From contig CAZULQ010000001.1 in NCBI GenBank assembly GCA_964621265.1, forward strand, positions 124,001-188,000: a DNA stretch of 64,000 nucleotides, given 5' to 3'. This document shows positions 51,127-59,485 of the stretch, in pieces. Origin of the DNA: Porcipelethomonas sp964621265 (GTDB taxonomy: Bacteria > Bacillota > Clostridia > Oscillospirales > Ruminococcaceae). The translations under genes and the position numbers were made by a program. Within the stretch, counting starts at the first letter, position 1, and each line of letters opens with the position of its first letter. Below the pieces are notes generated by a model that was not told the DNA's origin, did no database searches, and worked only from the letters and a program-made list of their open reading frames with translations.

Positions 51127-52136
51127 TTACTGCGCTGGGCTGTCTGGCTGTTTTTCTGATTCAGCTTAAAATCTACCGCAGAAAATGCTTTGAAAAGCTT
51201 TCCTACCGCTGTTATTTCAGCAAAAGTGAGGCTTATGAAGGCGAGGAAATTGAATTTATCGAGGAAATCGAGAATTTCAAGAGACTGCCCCTGCCTGTAT
51301 TCAAAACGGAGCTTACGGCATCTGCCGCACTTTTCTTTGCAGATACCCACTCAGCCGTTACTGACGGCTCACGCTTTGTCACAAGCTATTTTGAAGTGAA
51401 AGGCAAAAGCAAGGTAAAGCGTGTATGGAAAGTAAAGTGTGAAAGACGTGGCGTCCAGAAAATCTCATCGGTTATAATGGTAAGTACTGATATTTTCGGC
51501 ACAGAAAGCTATTCTGAAAGACCCGATGTGGTTCTCCCTGAAATCACGGTACTGCCGGGGCAGTATGCCTTTGATGCTGACAGGATTTTAAGTCACACTA
51601 TCTGCGGAGACATGCCTGTAAGCAATCCGCCGTTTGCTGACCCGTTTTATGCAAACGGTCTTCGTGAATACACAGGAAATGAACCACTTAAATTCATAAA
51701 CCATAACGCCTCGGCTCATGAAAACAGACTTATGGTAAACACCTATGACGCCTCGGCAGACAGTCATGTAACGGTTGTGCTGACGTTCGGCAGACACGAT
51801 GACACAAACGAACACAACATAAGAGTGTGCGCATATCTTATGGCATATTTAGCACAAAAACGCATTGCAGCAGAACTTCTGATTGCAGGCGAAACAACTG
51901 TGAAAATCAGAAATGTCGCTCTTTCGCAGTATCTTTATGCACTTGCGAAAACGAAGGCAATGCCGACAGAAACACTCCCCCAAAACCTTAAAAGCAATAC
52001 ATTTATTATAACAGAAAGCAAGGAAACTGCGAAAAAGGCAGACTGCGGTATAATCTTCACAGGCAGTATTCCGATGCTGGAAAACAGGAACGTTATCTAC
52101 GTTCCTGAAAGGAGCGTGAATCATGAAAAAAACTGA
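51114..52136 (+). CDS. DUF58 domain protein, partner of MoxR ATPase
   Basis: A 340-residue protein with an N-terminal hydrophobic anchor (LITALGCLAVFLIQL), an extended beta region, and the DUF58 domain around DPFYANGLREYTGNEPLKFINHNASAHENRLMVNTYD. The equivalent of the metal-site region of von Willebrand folds is SADSHVTVVLTFG. It overlaps the MoxR gene and the next membrane protein gene (14 bp), so the three are translated together. The role is probably in cell-envelope assembly or stress, by analogy with other MoxR operons. Confidence 0.85.
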   Translation: MEILITALGCLAVFLIQLKIYRRKCFEKLSYRCYFSKSEAYEGEEIEFIEEIENFKRLPLPVFKTELTASAALFFADTHSAVTDGSRFVTSYFEVKGKSKVKRVWKVKCERRGVQKISSVIMVSTDIFGTESYSERPDVVLPEITVLPGQYAFDADRILSHTICGDMPVSNPPFADPFYANGLREYTGNEPLKFINHNASAHENRLMVNTYDASADSHVTVVLTFGRHDDTNEHNIRVCAYLMAYLAQKRIAAELLIAGETTVKIRNVALSQYLYALAKTKAMPTETLPQNLKSNTFIITESKETAKKADCGIIFTGSIPMLENRNVIYVPERSVNHEKN

Positions 52137-53352
52137 TAGTATTTCACGTTTCTGTTATCTTTTCAGCGTCGCTGTCGGAATAATTCCTGTGCTGATTTTT
52201 CTGTGCATGAACGGTGGAATGAGCAGATATACAGTATTTGGCGGTGTTTTCACTTTTAACGCCCTTGCCGCTGTTTTAAACAGGCTTACGCCGGAGAAAT
52301 TCAGCCGTATTCTGCCGAAAATATATTCGCTTACTCTGACAGCCGCAACGTTTTTTATATACTACAGCGCTCCTCTGTTTTACAGGCTTGTCCTGTCTGC
52401 AATCGTGCTCACACTCAGCATATTCATGCAAAGAAAAAATGAAAATACAATAACAGGCGTTTACGCTTTTGTGCTCATAACCTTTGCGGATATACTTTTC
52501 TGCTTTATTACAGCGTACAGCTTTCCTCATATTGACATGACGCTCCAGCTGATTTCTTATTTTGTTTACGTTATCTGCTTCGGCGCCTTAACCTGTACAA
52601 ATGCAAACACACGCTTTTTCAAAGGCAAGTCAAGCATAATTGTTCCGACAACACTTATGATACCCGCAGTCGCAACAGCGCTGATTGCGCTTGTGTCGTT
52701 TCCGCTTGCAGGATATGCGTCAGAAGGCATTACCGCTCTGCTGAGACTACTTCTCGGAAACGCAGGTGGCGGAAACACTTCTCCCCCTGCAAAAGCTGAG
52801 GCTGATATGAGCTTTTCGCCCGATGAACTTGGAGTGTCTCAGGGCGGACCTGTGGTAAGGTACATTATAATTGCAGTTTTTGCTGTATTTGCAGTTTTCA
52901 TGCTTGTTTATCTGCGCCGTGAGCTTGCAGAGTTTATAAGCCGTCTGCCCCAAAAATTCAGAAGGCGCAGAACTATCATTGAAAAAATAGCAAGGCATGA
53001 AGAATACACGGATTTTATATGCAGTGTAAATCCAGAAAAAATTTCATCTGAAACAACGCTCAGAAAAATGTGGCGCAAACGACTTCGGGGATACCGCCGC
53101 ATGAACTGGTCACAGGACAAAATGAGACAGGGTCTTGAGCTTGCCCAGAACGGACTTATACTTTCAGGACTTGAAATCAGGGAAAGCGATACTGTCATTG
53201 ATATCGAAAAAAAACTGTCGCAGGATTTAAAGCCATACTGGCACAAAGCGGCAACCTGCTACATGAACTGCCGCTATGACGGGGCAGTTCCGCAAAAGGA
53301 AGATGAAAAGGCTTTTGACAGGCTTATAGAAGAAATCAAAAGAAAAATTTAA
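52123..53352 (+). CDS. Membrane protein of the MoxR-DUF58 operon (DUF4129-like C-terminus)
   Basis: A 409-residue protein with about seven transmembrane helices: six at 10-205 and one around 245-265 (YIIIAVFAVFAVFMLVYL). The C-terminal cytoplasmic part (about 280-409, YRRMNWSQDKMRQGLELA) resembles DUF4129-type tails that normally end the transglutaminase-like membrane proteins of MoxR operons. The transglutaminase core (Cys-His-Asp) that usually lies between the membrane part and the tail is missing. This is either a reduced family form or a diverged partner. It ends 11 bp before tmcAL. Confidence 0.65.
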   Translation: MKKTDSISRFCYLFSVAVGIIPVLIFLCMNGGMSRYTVFGGVFTFNALAAVLNRLTPEKFSRILPKIYSLTLTAATFFIYYSAPLFYRLVLSAIVLTLSIFMQRKNENTITGVYAFVLITFADILFCFITAYSFPHIDMTLQLISYFVYVICFGALTCTNANTRFFKGKSSIIVPTTLMIPAVATALIALVSFPLAGYASEGITALLRLLLGNAGGGNTSPPAKAEADMSFSPDELGVSQGGPVVRYIIIAVFAVFAVFMLVYLRRELAEFISRLPQKFRRRRTIIEKIARHEEYTDFICSVNPEKISSETTLRKMWRKRLRGYRRMNWSQDKMRQGLELAQNGLILSGLEIRESDTVIDIEKKLSQDLKPYWHKAATCYMNCRYDGAVPQKEDEKAFDRLIEEIKRKI

Positions 53353-53363
53353 GGAGGACAGAA

Positions 53364-54554
53364 ATGAAGATTTCGGGAATTGTCTGCGAATACAACCCCA
53401 TGCACAACGGACATGTACACCATATCCGCAAAACCCGTGAAAACGGCGCAACACACATTCTCTGTGTCATGAGCGGAAACTTTGTACAGCGTGGCGAAAC
53501 AGCGCTTATGGATAAATTCAGCCGTGCCGAAACGGCAGTTTCATGCGGTGCAGACCTTGTTATTGAAATCCCGACTGTTTACTGTCTTTCCTCCGCTGAA
53601 TTCTATGCAAGGGGTGCTGTTTCAATTATGCATTCGCTTGGGTGTGTTGATGAAATATCATTCGGGAGTGAATGCGGAGATATTGAAACACTGAAAAAAG
53701 CGTCAGAAGCCGTATTGACGCTCAGTACCTCAGATATTGAAACAAAGCTCAGAAGCGGACTGAGCTATCCCAGTGCCGTTTCAGCAGTACTTTGCGAAAA
53801 ATACGGAAATGATCTTGCTGAAATTGCCGCATCGCCGAATAATATTCTTGCGATTGAATATTTAAAGGCACTCTTGTTTTTAAATTCGGACATATCTCCT
53901 TTTACCGTTAAACGTATCGCCGCAGAGCATGACAGCAGCACGACTGATGACGGCTTTGCAAGTGCTTCGCATATAAGAAAAATGCTCTTAGAAAACGAGC
54001 GCATTTATGAATTTGTACCGCAAAGCGTATACGAAAAAATATGCGAAAACCGCAAAAACGACAGACTGTCAGGCATGGAGAATCTTGAAAGGATTATACT
54101 TTACAGGCTCAGAACAATGAGTGCTGAACAATTGCTGAAAATCCCCGATGTCGGACAGGGACTTGAATACCGCTTAAAGCAGTATGACAACTCAGGAAGC
54201 GTCAGAGAGCTTCTTGAAAATGTCAAGACCAGACGCTACACAATGGCAAGACTCAGACGTATTCTCATGAATATGATTATCGGAGTTACAGCAGAGGACC
54301 TGAAAATTCTTCCTCCATACGCAAAAATTCTCGCTATGAATGAAAGAGGCCGTGAAATTCTCGCTCGCTGTAAAAACAGCACAATTCCGATTTCAACGTC
54401 CCTTTCAAAGCTTTCCGAAATGGGTGGGAACGCATCACGCTTTGCTCAGCTTGAAGCTGTTGCTTCGGATATTTTCGGACTTTCTCAGAATAATACAGGC
54501 TCACGCAATGATGATTTCAGAGCCAAAGTAAGGATAATTAAAAATGAAGATTAA
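53364..54554 (+). CDS. tmcAL: tRNA(Met) cytidine acetate ligase (TmcAL/YlbM family)
   Basis: A 396-residue nucleotidyltransferase-fold protein. CEYNPMHNGHVHHI is the HIGH-like ATP-binding motif and MSGNFVQRGE the second signature; SSAEFYARGAVSIM and SASHIRKML follow, all as in YlbM/TmcAL. In Bacillus this enzyme forms N4-acetylcytidine at the wobble position of elongator tRNA-Met with acetate and ATP. AAGGAGG precedes the ATG. It overlaps the downstream HAD gene by 11 bp and lies near mnmA, so two tRNA wobble-modification genes are in one operon. Confidence 0.9.
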   Translation: MKISGIVCEYNPMHNGHVHHIRKTRENGATHILCVMSGNFVQRGETALMDKFSRAETAVSCGADLVIEIPTVYCLSSAEFYARGAVSIMHSLGCVDEISFGSECGDIETLKKASEAVLTLSTSDIETKLRSGLSYPSAVSAVLCEKYGNDLAEIAASPNNILAIEYLKALLFLNSDISPFTVKRIAAEHDSSTTDDGFASASHIRKMLLENERIYEFVPQSVYEKICENRKNDRLSGMENLERIILYRLRTMSAEQLLKIPDVGQGLEYRLKQYDNSGSVRELLENVKTRRYTMARLRRILMNMIIGVTAEDLKILPPYAKILAMNERGREILARCKNSTIPISTSLSKLSEMGGNASRFAQLEAVASDIFGLSQNNTGSRNDDFRAKVRIIKNED

Positions 54555-55212
54555 AGCAATAATATTTGACCTTGACGGTACACTCCTCGACTCAATGCAC
54601 TGCTGGGAAAACGTTGACAAAAACTTTCTCCTTGAAAACGGCGTTGAGCCGCCCGAAGGAGTTTCGGATATCGTAAAAAAAATGACCATACAGGACTCCG
54701 CAAATTATTTTAAAACGCAGTTTTCACTTCCACAGTCCTGTGAGGAAATTATAGACAGAATCGAAGAAATGGTAAGGGAACAGTATGAACGTATAATCCC
54801 GCTCAAAAATGGTGCAGGAGAGCTTGTTGAAAAGCTTGAAGCAGAAGGGATTAAGATGTGTGTTGCAAGCGCTACATACAATTCCCTTGCTGACGCCGCT
54901 CTTAATCGTCTCGGAATTGATAAAAGCCTTGAATTTATACTCACATGCTCAGATGTCGGCGTCGGCAAGGATAAGCCTGATATTTTTAATATTGCTGCTG
55001 AAAAAATGGGCGGCAGTACTGCTGATACAATTGTTGTCGAGGATTCCCTTCACTGCATTGAAACTGCCGCAAGGGCGGGCTTTAAAACAATTGCAGTATA
55101 TGATGATATTGCCCGTAAAGAATGGGATGATATCTGCTGCGTTTCGTGGAAGAATGTCAGAAATCTCACCGATATTTTTGAAATAGTAAGAAAGGAAAAC
55201 GAAAATGGCTAA
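54544..55212 (+). CDS. HAD-superfamily phosphatase (beta-phosphoglucomutase-like)
   Basis: A 222-residue HAD hydrolase with FDLDGTLLDSM (motif I), a helical cap, CVASATYN (motif II), KDKPDIF (motif III Lys) and IVVEDSLHCIETA (motif IV). The DxDGTLLDS and VVEDS signatures match the beta-phosphoglucomutase/phosphoglycolate phosphatase subgroup. The substrate is unassigned. It overlaps tmcAL by 11 bp and mnmA by 8 bp, so it is translationally coupled to both. Confidence 0.9.
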   Translation: MKIKAIIFDLDGTLLDSMHCWENVDKNFLLENGVEPPEGVSDIVKKMTIQDSANYFKTQFSLPQSCEEIIDRIEEMVREQYERIIPLKNGAGELVEKLEAEGIKMCVASATYNSLADAALNRLGIDKSLEFILTCSDVGVGKDKPDIFNIAAEKMGGSTADTIVVEDSLHCIETAARAGFKTIAVYDDIARKEWDDICCVSWKNVRNLTDIFEIVRKENENG

Positions 55213-56272
55213 GGTTATGGTTGGAATGAGCGGCGGAGTTGACAGCTCTGCGGCGGCACTTCTTTTGAAAAATGAGGGCTATGATGTAACAGGTGTGACA
55301 CTGCGCCTTTTCGCAGGCGAAGATGTAGACGAGGAAACAAGAACATGCTGTGCGCTCTCGGACGTTGAGGACGCAAGAGCTGTTTGCTACAAGCTTGGTT
55401 TTGAGCACCTTGTTTTCAACTTCAAGGAGCATTTCAGAGAAAACGTAATGGACGTTTTCGCCCGCAGCTACTTAAACGGTGAAACACCGAATCCATGCAT
55501 TGAATGCAACAAGAAAGTGAAATTTGACAAAATGCTCAGACGTGCCGAAGAGCTCGGCTATGACTACATCGCAACAGGTCACTATGCAATAAGAGAGTTC
55601 GACGAAACGCTCGGAAAATATATTTTAAAGCGACCGAAAGACCGTTCAAAAGACCAGACATATGTCCTCTACGGGCTTACACAGTATCAGCTTTCAAAAA
55701 CGCTCTTTCCTCTCGGAGTATACGAAAAACCTGAGATAAGGGAAATAGCTGAAAGCGCGGGACTTGTAAATTCAAGAAAGCCTGACAGCCAGGATATCTG
55801 CTTTGTGCCAGACGGCGACTATGCTTCGTTCATAAAACGTCATACAGATGCTGAAGTTACAGACGGTGATTTTCTTGACACCGACGGCAACGTAATCGGC
55901 AGACACAAGGGTGTTATCAATTACACAATCGGTCAGAGACGAGGTATAGGAATTTCACTCGGCAAGCCTGCATACGTTGTCGGCAAGGACGCTGAAAATA
56001 ACACCGTCACAATCGGTGATGAACAGGATTTATACAAATCGGAAATACTTGTAAAAAAAGTAAATCTCATATCTCTTGACGCTCTCCCCGAAAAAATGAA
56101 TGTCACAGCAAAGGTGAGATACAGCCGCAACGAACAGCCTGCTGAAATATTCCCGCAGGCAAACGGCGATGTACTCGTCCGCTTTTCACAGCCTCAGAGA
56201 GCACCTGCCCCTGGACAGGCGGCAGTCTTCTACGACGGAGATATTGTAATCGGCGGCGGAACAATAAAATAA
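55205..56272 (+). CDS. mnmA: tRNA-specific 2-thiouridylase MnmA
   Basis: A 355-residue enzyme that adds sulfur to U34 of tRNA for Glu, Gln and Lys. The PP-loop is GMSGGVDSSAAA, the catalytic Cys pair lies in NPCIECNKKVKF and SQDICFVPDG, and YTIGQRRGIG is the conserved core. Full length for the family. It is the last gene of tmcAL-HAD-mnmA. GAAAGGAA precedes the ATG inside the end of the HAD gene. Confidence 0.96.
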   Translation: MAKVMVGMSGGVDSSAAALLLKNEGYDVTGVTLRLFAGEDVDEETRTCCALSDVEDARAVCYKLGFEHLVFNFKEHFRENVMDVFARSYLNGETPNPCIECNKKVKFDKMLRRAEELGYDYIATGHYAIREFDETLGKYILKRPKDRSKDQTYVLYGLTQYQLSKTLFPLGVYEKPEIREIAESAGLVNSRKPDSQDICFVPDGDYASFIKRHTDAEVTDGDFLDTDGNVIGRHKGVINYTIGQRRGIGISLGKPAYVVGKDAENNTVTIGDEQDLYKSEILVKKVNLISLDALPEKMNVTAKVRYSRNEQPAEIFPQANGDVLVRFSQPQRAPAPGQAAVFYDGDIVIGGGTIK

Positions 56273-56400
56273 TTGCCTTAATTTCCAGTATTTTGAGTGC
56301 TTTTGTCTATTGACAAAAGAGTGTATAAATGGTAAAGTATTAGGTATAGGTTTAAGGGGAAAATCAGAGAACGTTTTATTTTATATGGAGGGAATTAATC

Positions 56401-57123
56401 ATGAAAAAAAGATTCAGAAGCATTATTGCGGCTTTAACTGCCGTTACTGTTATATCATTCGGAAGCATGTCTGTTTCCGCAACAACTGCTGCGGACGTTG
56501 TTGCAGCAGCAAGAGGTGCAGGTATTCACTCAACTTATGTTGCACAGCTTGAAAACTTCCTTGCGGCAAATGAGTTTACTTCAAACCAGTACGACATGAT
56601 GATTGACGGCCTTGGAAATATCGGAAACATCAGCCTTTCAGTTATCAAGAGATACTTCCCAGAAATCAACTCAATCGAGGATTTCTATAACGGTCCTTCA
56701 TCATCTGATGATTCAAATACTGACCCGACTGACACAAAAAAACCGGGTACTATTATAAACGGAACTCTTACTCCGGAAGAAGAGAACATCAAGGATAAAA
56801 CAGAAGAAATCATGGACAACATGACCAATGAGGATATGCTCGACGCCATTGAAGAAATGATTGAAACAGGTAAACAGGTTGGCCTTGACATTACAGCTGA
56901 ACAGGTCGGAGACAAGGCATTTACAATTACAGTAAAGGACAAGGACGGAAACATCAAGCTTGTTGCGCCAATCGGACAGCTTGTATCAAGAACAGGTGTA
57001 CAGGATGTATCAACAGAATCAGACAGCAATACTGTTGCAGTGGCCTCGCTCGGACTTTTAGTTGCAGGCATTGCAGGTATGGCATTTTTAAACAGAAAAA
57101 ACCGTGAAACAGGTGTTAACTGA
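56401..57123 (+). CDS. Exported, C-terminally anchored surface protein with degenerate sorting signal
   Basis: A 240-residue secreted protein: signal peptide (about 1-27), an N-terminal helical region (TAADVVAAARGAGIHSTYVAQLENFLAANEF), an acidic linker, and a C-terminal hydrophobic helix (VAVASLGLLVAGIAGMAFL) with a positive tail NRKNRE. There is no LPXTG; about 15 residues before the helix stands VSRTG followed by VQDV. This resembles a worn version of the NPXTG-type signal seen in related Clostridia, but this match is weak. GGAGG precedes the ATG. Its stop overlaps the sortase start by 1 bp, so it is likely the substrate or partner of that sortase. Confidence 0.75.
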   Translation: MKKRFRSIIAALTAVTVISFGSMSVSATTAADVVAAARGAGIHSTYVAQLENFLAANEFTSNQYDMMIDGLGNIGNISLSVIKRYFPEINSIEDFYNGPSSSDDSNTDPTDTKKPGTIINGTLTPEEENIKDKTEEIMDNMTNEDMLDAIEEMIETGKQVGLDITAEQVGDKAFTITVKDKDGNIKLVAPIGQLVSRTGVQDVSTESDSNTVAVASLGLLVAGIAGMAFLNRKNRETGVN

Positions 57124-57764
57124 TGAGTGAAAAGAAAAAATCGGGAAAGGTTGTCCTTTTTGCAACTCCGATTGCCATGTTGGCAGTTTGTACTGCTATC
57201 GCAGTCGGTCTTGGATATACCCCATTCACAAAGGCAATGAATTACGCTGATGTCATCTTTTCAGCCGAAGTTCCTCATTCAGAAATCGGCGAAATCAAGT
57301 ATGACGTTAAGGAAGTTGAAGCAGAGCTTGATGACGGAAGCAAAATCGTGTACCCGTCATTCGGCGCTGAATATGCAACAATTAAAATTGATTCAATCGG
57401 GCTTGAAGCGCCTGTTATATGGGGAGATACGACTGACCTCCTCCAGAACGGAGTCTGCCAGTATACAGGCTCGCCATATATAGGAAAGCAGGGAAATGTC
57501 GTTTTAGCGGCACACTGCAACACATTTTTCTATCACCTTGGCGAAGTACAGCCAGGAGATACTGTCACACTTACCACCTCATACGGTGAGTTTACATATC
57601 GTGCCAAGGAACAGTTTCTTTTCAAGGAATACGACAATTCATATATTTATCCGACAGATGATGACCGTCTGACGCTTTATACATGCTACGGAAATCTGCT
57701 CGGTCCGACAGAGGACAGACTCGGCGTTATATGCGAGCTTGTCGAGAAAAAATTCTTTGAATAG
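57123..57764 (+). CDS. Class D-like sortase
   Basis: A 213-residue membrane-anchored transpeptidase with an N-terminal helix (about 10-30). The catalytic His is in AAHCNTFFYHL, Cys in LTLYTCYGN and Arg in TEDRLGVIC, so the triad is present. The ATIKIDSIGLEAPVIWGD core is typical of class D/E sortases. It is preceded by its probable substrate (1-bp overlap) and followed after 17 bp by a membrane protein. A dedicated, small sortase operon is the simplest reading. Confidence 0.9.
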   Translation: MSEKKKSGKVVLFATPIAMLAVCTAIAVGLGYTPFTKAMNYADVIFSAEVPHSEIGEIKYDVKEVEAELDDGSKIVYPSFGAEYATIKIDSIGLEAPVIWGDTTDLLQNGVCQYTGSPYIGKQGNVVLAAHCNTFFYHLGEVQPGDTVTLTTSYGEFTYRAKEQFLFKEYDNSYIYPTDDDRLTLYTCYGNLLGPTEDRLGVICELVEKKFFE

Positions 57765-57781
57765 AAAGGACCGTGACACAA

Positions 57782-58672
57782 ATGAACAGACTTAAAGCTT
57801 ATATTCCGAATTTTCTTCTGTCAGTTCTGCTGGTCTTTTCAATTGCCGGTATCGGAATTGCAGGGCTTGTATCAAACAGCCTCCTCTCACCTGAATATCA
57901 TTCGGATTCTGCCCAGAAGCACGGAATTTATGAACGTGTTTTTGCATATGCTGAGGACTATTTTGAAAAGAGCTATGCCGTTTCAGGTATTCCTGCCGAG
58001 GTTTATATGGACGGTCTCGGAGAAGACGTTATAAAGCAGGCAGTTGACGGGAAGATAACAGCTTTTCTTGACTATGTAAACGGAAAGACAGATAAAATAG
58101 CTGAGACTAAGGTTGATTTCACTCAGCTGGAAAAAAATCTAAGCGACTTCTTTGACAAGTTCGCCGAAGAAAACAATGTTGAAGTAAATGACGAGTTTAC
58201 GTCACAGCTTGACAACACAATCAAAACTGCTGAAAAGGAAATCGGAACATTTACGAACATCTACATGCTAGATTATATGGAAAAGGCGGGTGTTGCCGCA
58301 AAGCTCAGAAACTATGCACCAATGCTCCCGACTGTTATGTACGCATTAATCGGTGTGGCGGTACTTTGTGTGGTGCTCATAGGTGTTCTAAGCAGAAAGA
58401 AAATTGTTTCTGCTCTTTACTGGATTTCATCAGCAGGAATCTGCTCGGCAGTACTCATGCTCGTGCCATGCATTATAATCAGCTCAAAGGATTATTTCAG
58501 CAGACTTATTCTGCGTACTGATTATGTTTATCATGCTGTAACAGGCATGCTTAATGACGCAGTTGAATCACTTATGAATATGCAGTATATAATACTTGCA
58601 GTATCTGTGGTGCTTATGATTGCATTTGCCGCAGGTTCGGTTATACTTAATAAAAAGAACAAGGACGCCTGA
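57782..58672 (+). CDS. Membrane protein of the sortase operon
   Basis: A 296-residue protein with one N-terminal helix (about 9-32), an extracellular helical domain of about 150 residues (EYHSDSAQKHGIYERVFAYA, DKIAETKVDFTQLEKNLSDF), and three further transmembrane helices (about 185-290). I do not recognise a named family; proteins of this shape often accompany class D sortases in Clostridia. The ATG at 57782 is used; AAAGGA lies 11 bp upstream, and a GTG at 57773 is too close to it. The stop codon lies inside the terminator palindrome. Confidence 0.75.
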   Translation: MNRLKAYIPNFLLSVLLVFSIAGIGIAGLVSNSLLSPEYHSDSAQKHGIYERVFAYAEDYFEKSYAVSGIPAEVYMDGLGEDVIKQAVDGKITAFLDYVNGKTDKIAETKVDFTQLEKNLSDFFDKFAEENNVEVNDEFTSQLDNTIKTAEKEIGTFTNIYMLDYMEKAGVAAKLRNYAPMLPTVMYALIGVAVLCVVLIGVLSRKKIVSALYWISSAGICSAVLMLVPCIIISSKDYFSRLILRTDYVYHAVTGMLNDAVESLMNMQYIILAVSVVLMIAFAAGSVILNKKNKDA

Positions 58673-58690
58673 ATTCAGGCGTCCTTTATT
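58661..58690. terminator. Terminator overlapping the stop of the sortase-operon membrane protein
   Basis: A perfect 26-bp palindrome: arms AAGGACGCCTGAA/TTCAGGCGTCCTT at 58661-58686 with TTTATT after it. The TGA at 58670-58672 lies in the left arm. It also suits the convergent lipoprotein gene. Confidence 0.8.
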
Positions 58691-58696
58691 ATATTA

Positions 58697-59482
58697 TTAC
58701 ATCGGGAAAGTAAACTCTGAAACCTTATAGCCGTCCTCCCATTTTACAATGGAAAATACCGCTGTTTCGTCATCAAACTTTTCACCTGTTTCCTCAAATT
58801 CATAGTGGGAAATTGCATTGAATGTAAAGCCCTCATCGCTTTCATCCACAAGCTCAAATGTAGTTCCCGCATAGAAAATATCAGTACCTCTTGCGGCATC
58901 ATTACAATAAAGCTTTCCGTCAATTTCCTTGTATCTCTCATAGATATATTCATCAGGCTGAGTGAAAAGATTGCAGTAATAATCCTCAATGGATTTTATA
59001 CCCTCTGTACAGTTCGGGTCATTAACAGGCGCCCAGCCGTCATCTGTAATATTATCATAATCGAGCACATAAGGACAGGTGAGTAAAACCGTATGATACA
59101 TCGTGCATGCGTCATTATAATACATCTCCGCAAGCTTCATCGGGTCAACATCATCTTCTTCGCTTTCATCTGATACTGACTGCTCCTGCTGTTTATCAGC
59201 TTCCTGTTCCGCCAGAGTTTCCTCCTGCGGCTTTTCCTCGGTCGTTTCTTCAGCACCAGTTTCCTCAGACTCCTCATTGCTTTCAGAATCTGCCTCAGAG
59301 TTTTCCTTGACTTCGTTTTCCTTTTCTTCTTCGCTGTCAGCATTTTCATTTTTTTCTTCATCAGCGTCAGCCACAGCGGACTGTACCTTTTCAGCAACAG
59401 ATGAAGCTTCATCTGTGATATCACAGCCTGCCGCAGAAGTGCAAAGCAGTGCTGACAATAAAATAACAAATATCTTCTTCAT
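58697..59482 (-). CDS. Glu-rich lipoprotein of unknown function
   Basis: A 261-residue exported lipoprotein: lipobox TSAAGC, then a very acidic Glu/Ser/Asp region (about 25-112), then a compact domain of about 150 residues (LAEMYYNDACTMYHTVLLTC, YNLFTQ-like segments, VSEFTFPM at the end). I do not recognise the family. It lies 3 bp downstream of the RNase R gene and is probably cotranscribed, an unusual neighbour. Confidence 0.75.
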   Translation of the reverse strand: MKKIFVILLSALLCTSAAGCDITDEASSVAEKVQSAVADADEEKNENADSEEEKENEVKENSEADSESNEESEETGAEETTEEKPQEETLAEQEADKQQEQSVSDESEEDDVDPMKLAEMYYNDACTMYHTVLLTCPYVLDYDNITDDGWAPVNDPNCTEGIKSIEDYYCNLFTQPDEYIYERYKEIDGKLYCNDAARGTDIFYAGTTFELVDESDEGFTFNAISHYEFEETGEKFDDETAVFSIVKWEDGYKVSEFTFPM

Positions 59483-59485
59483 GGA

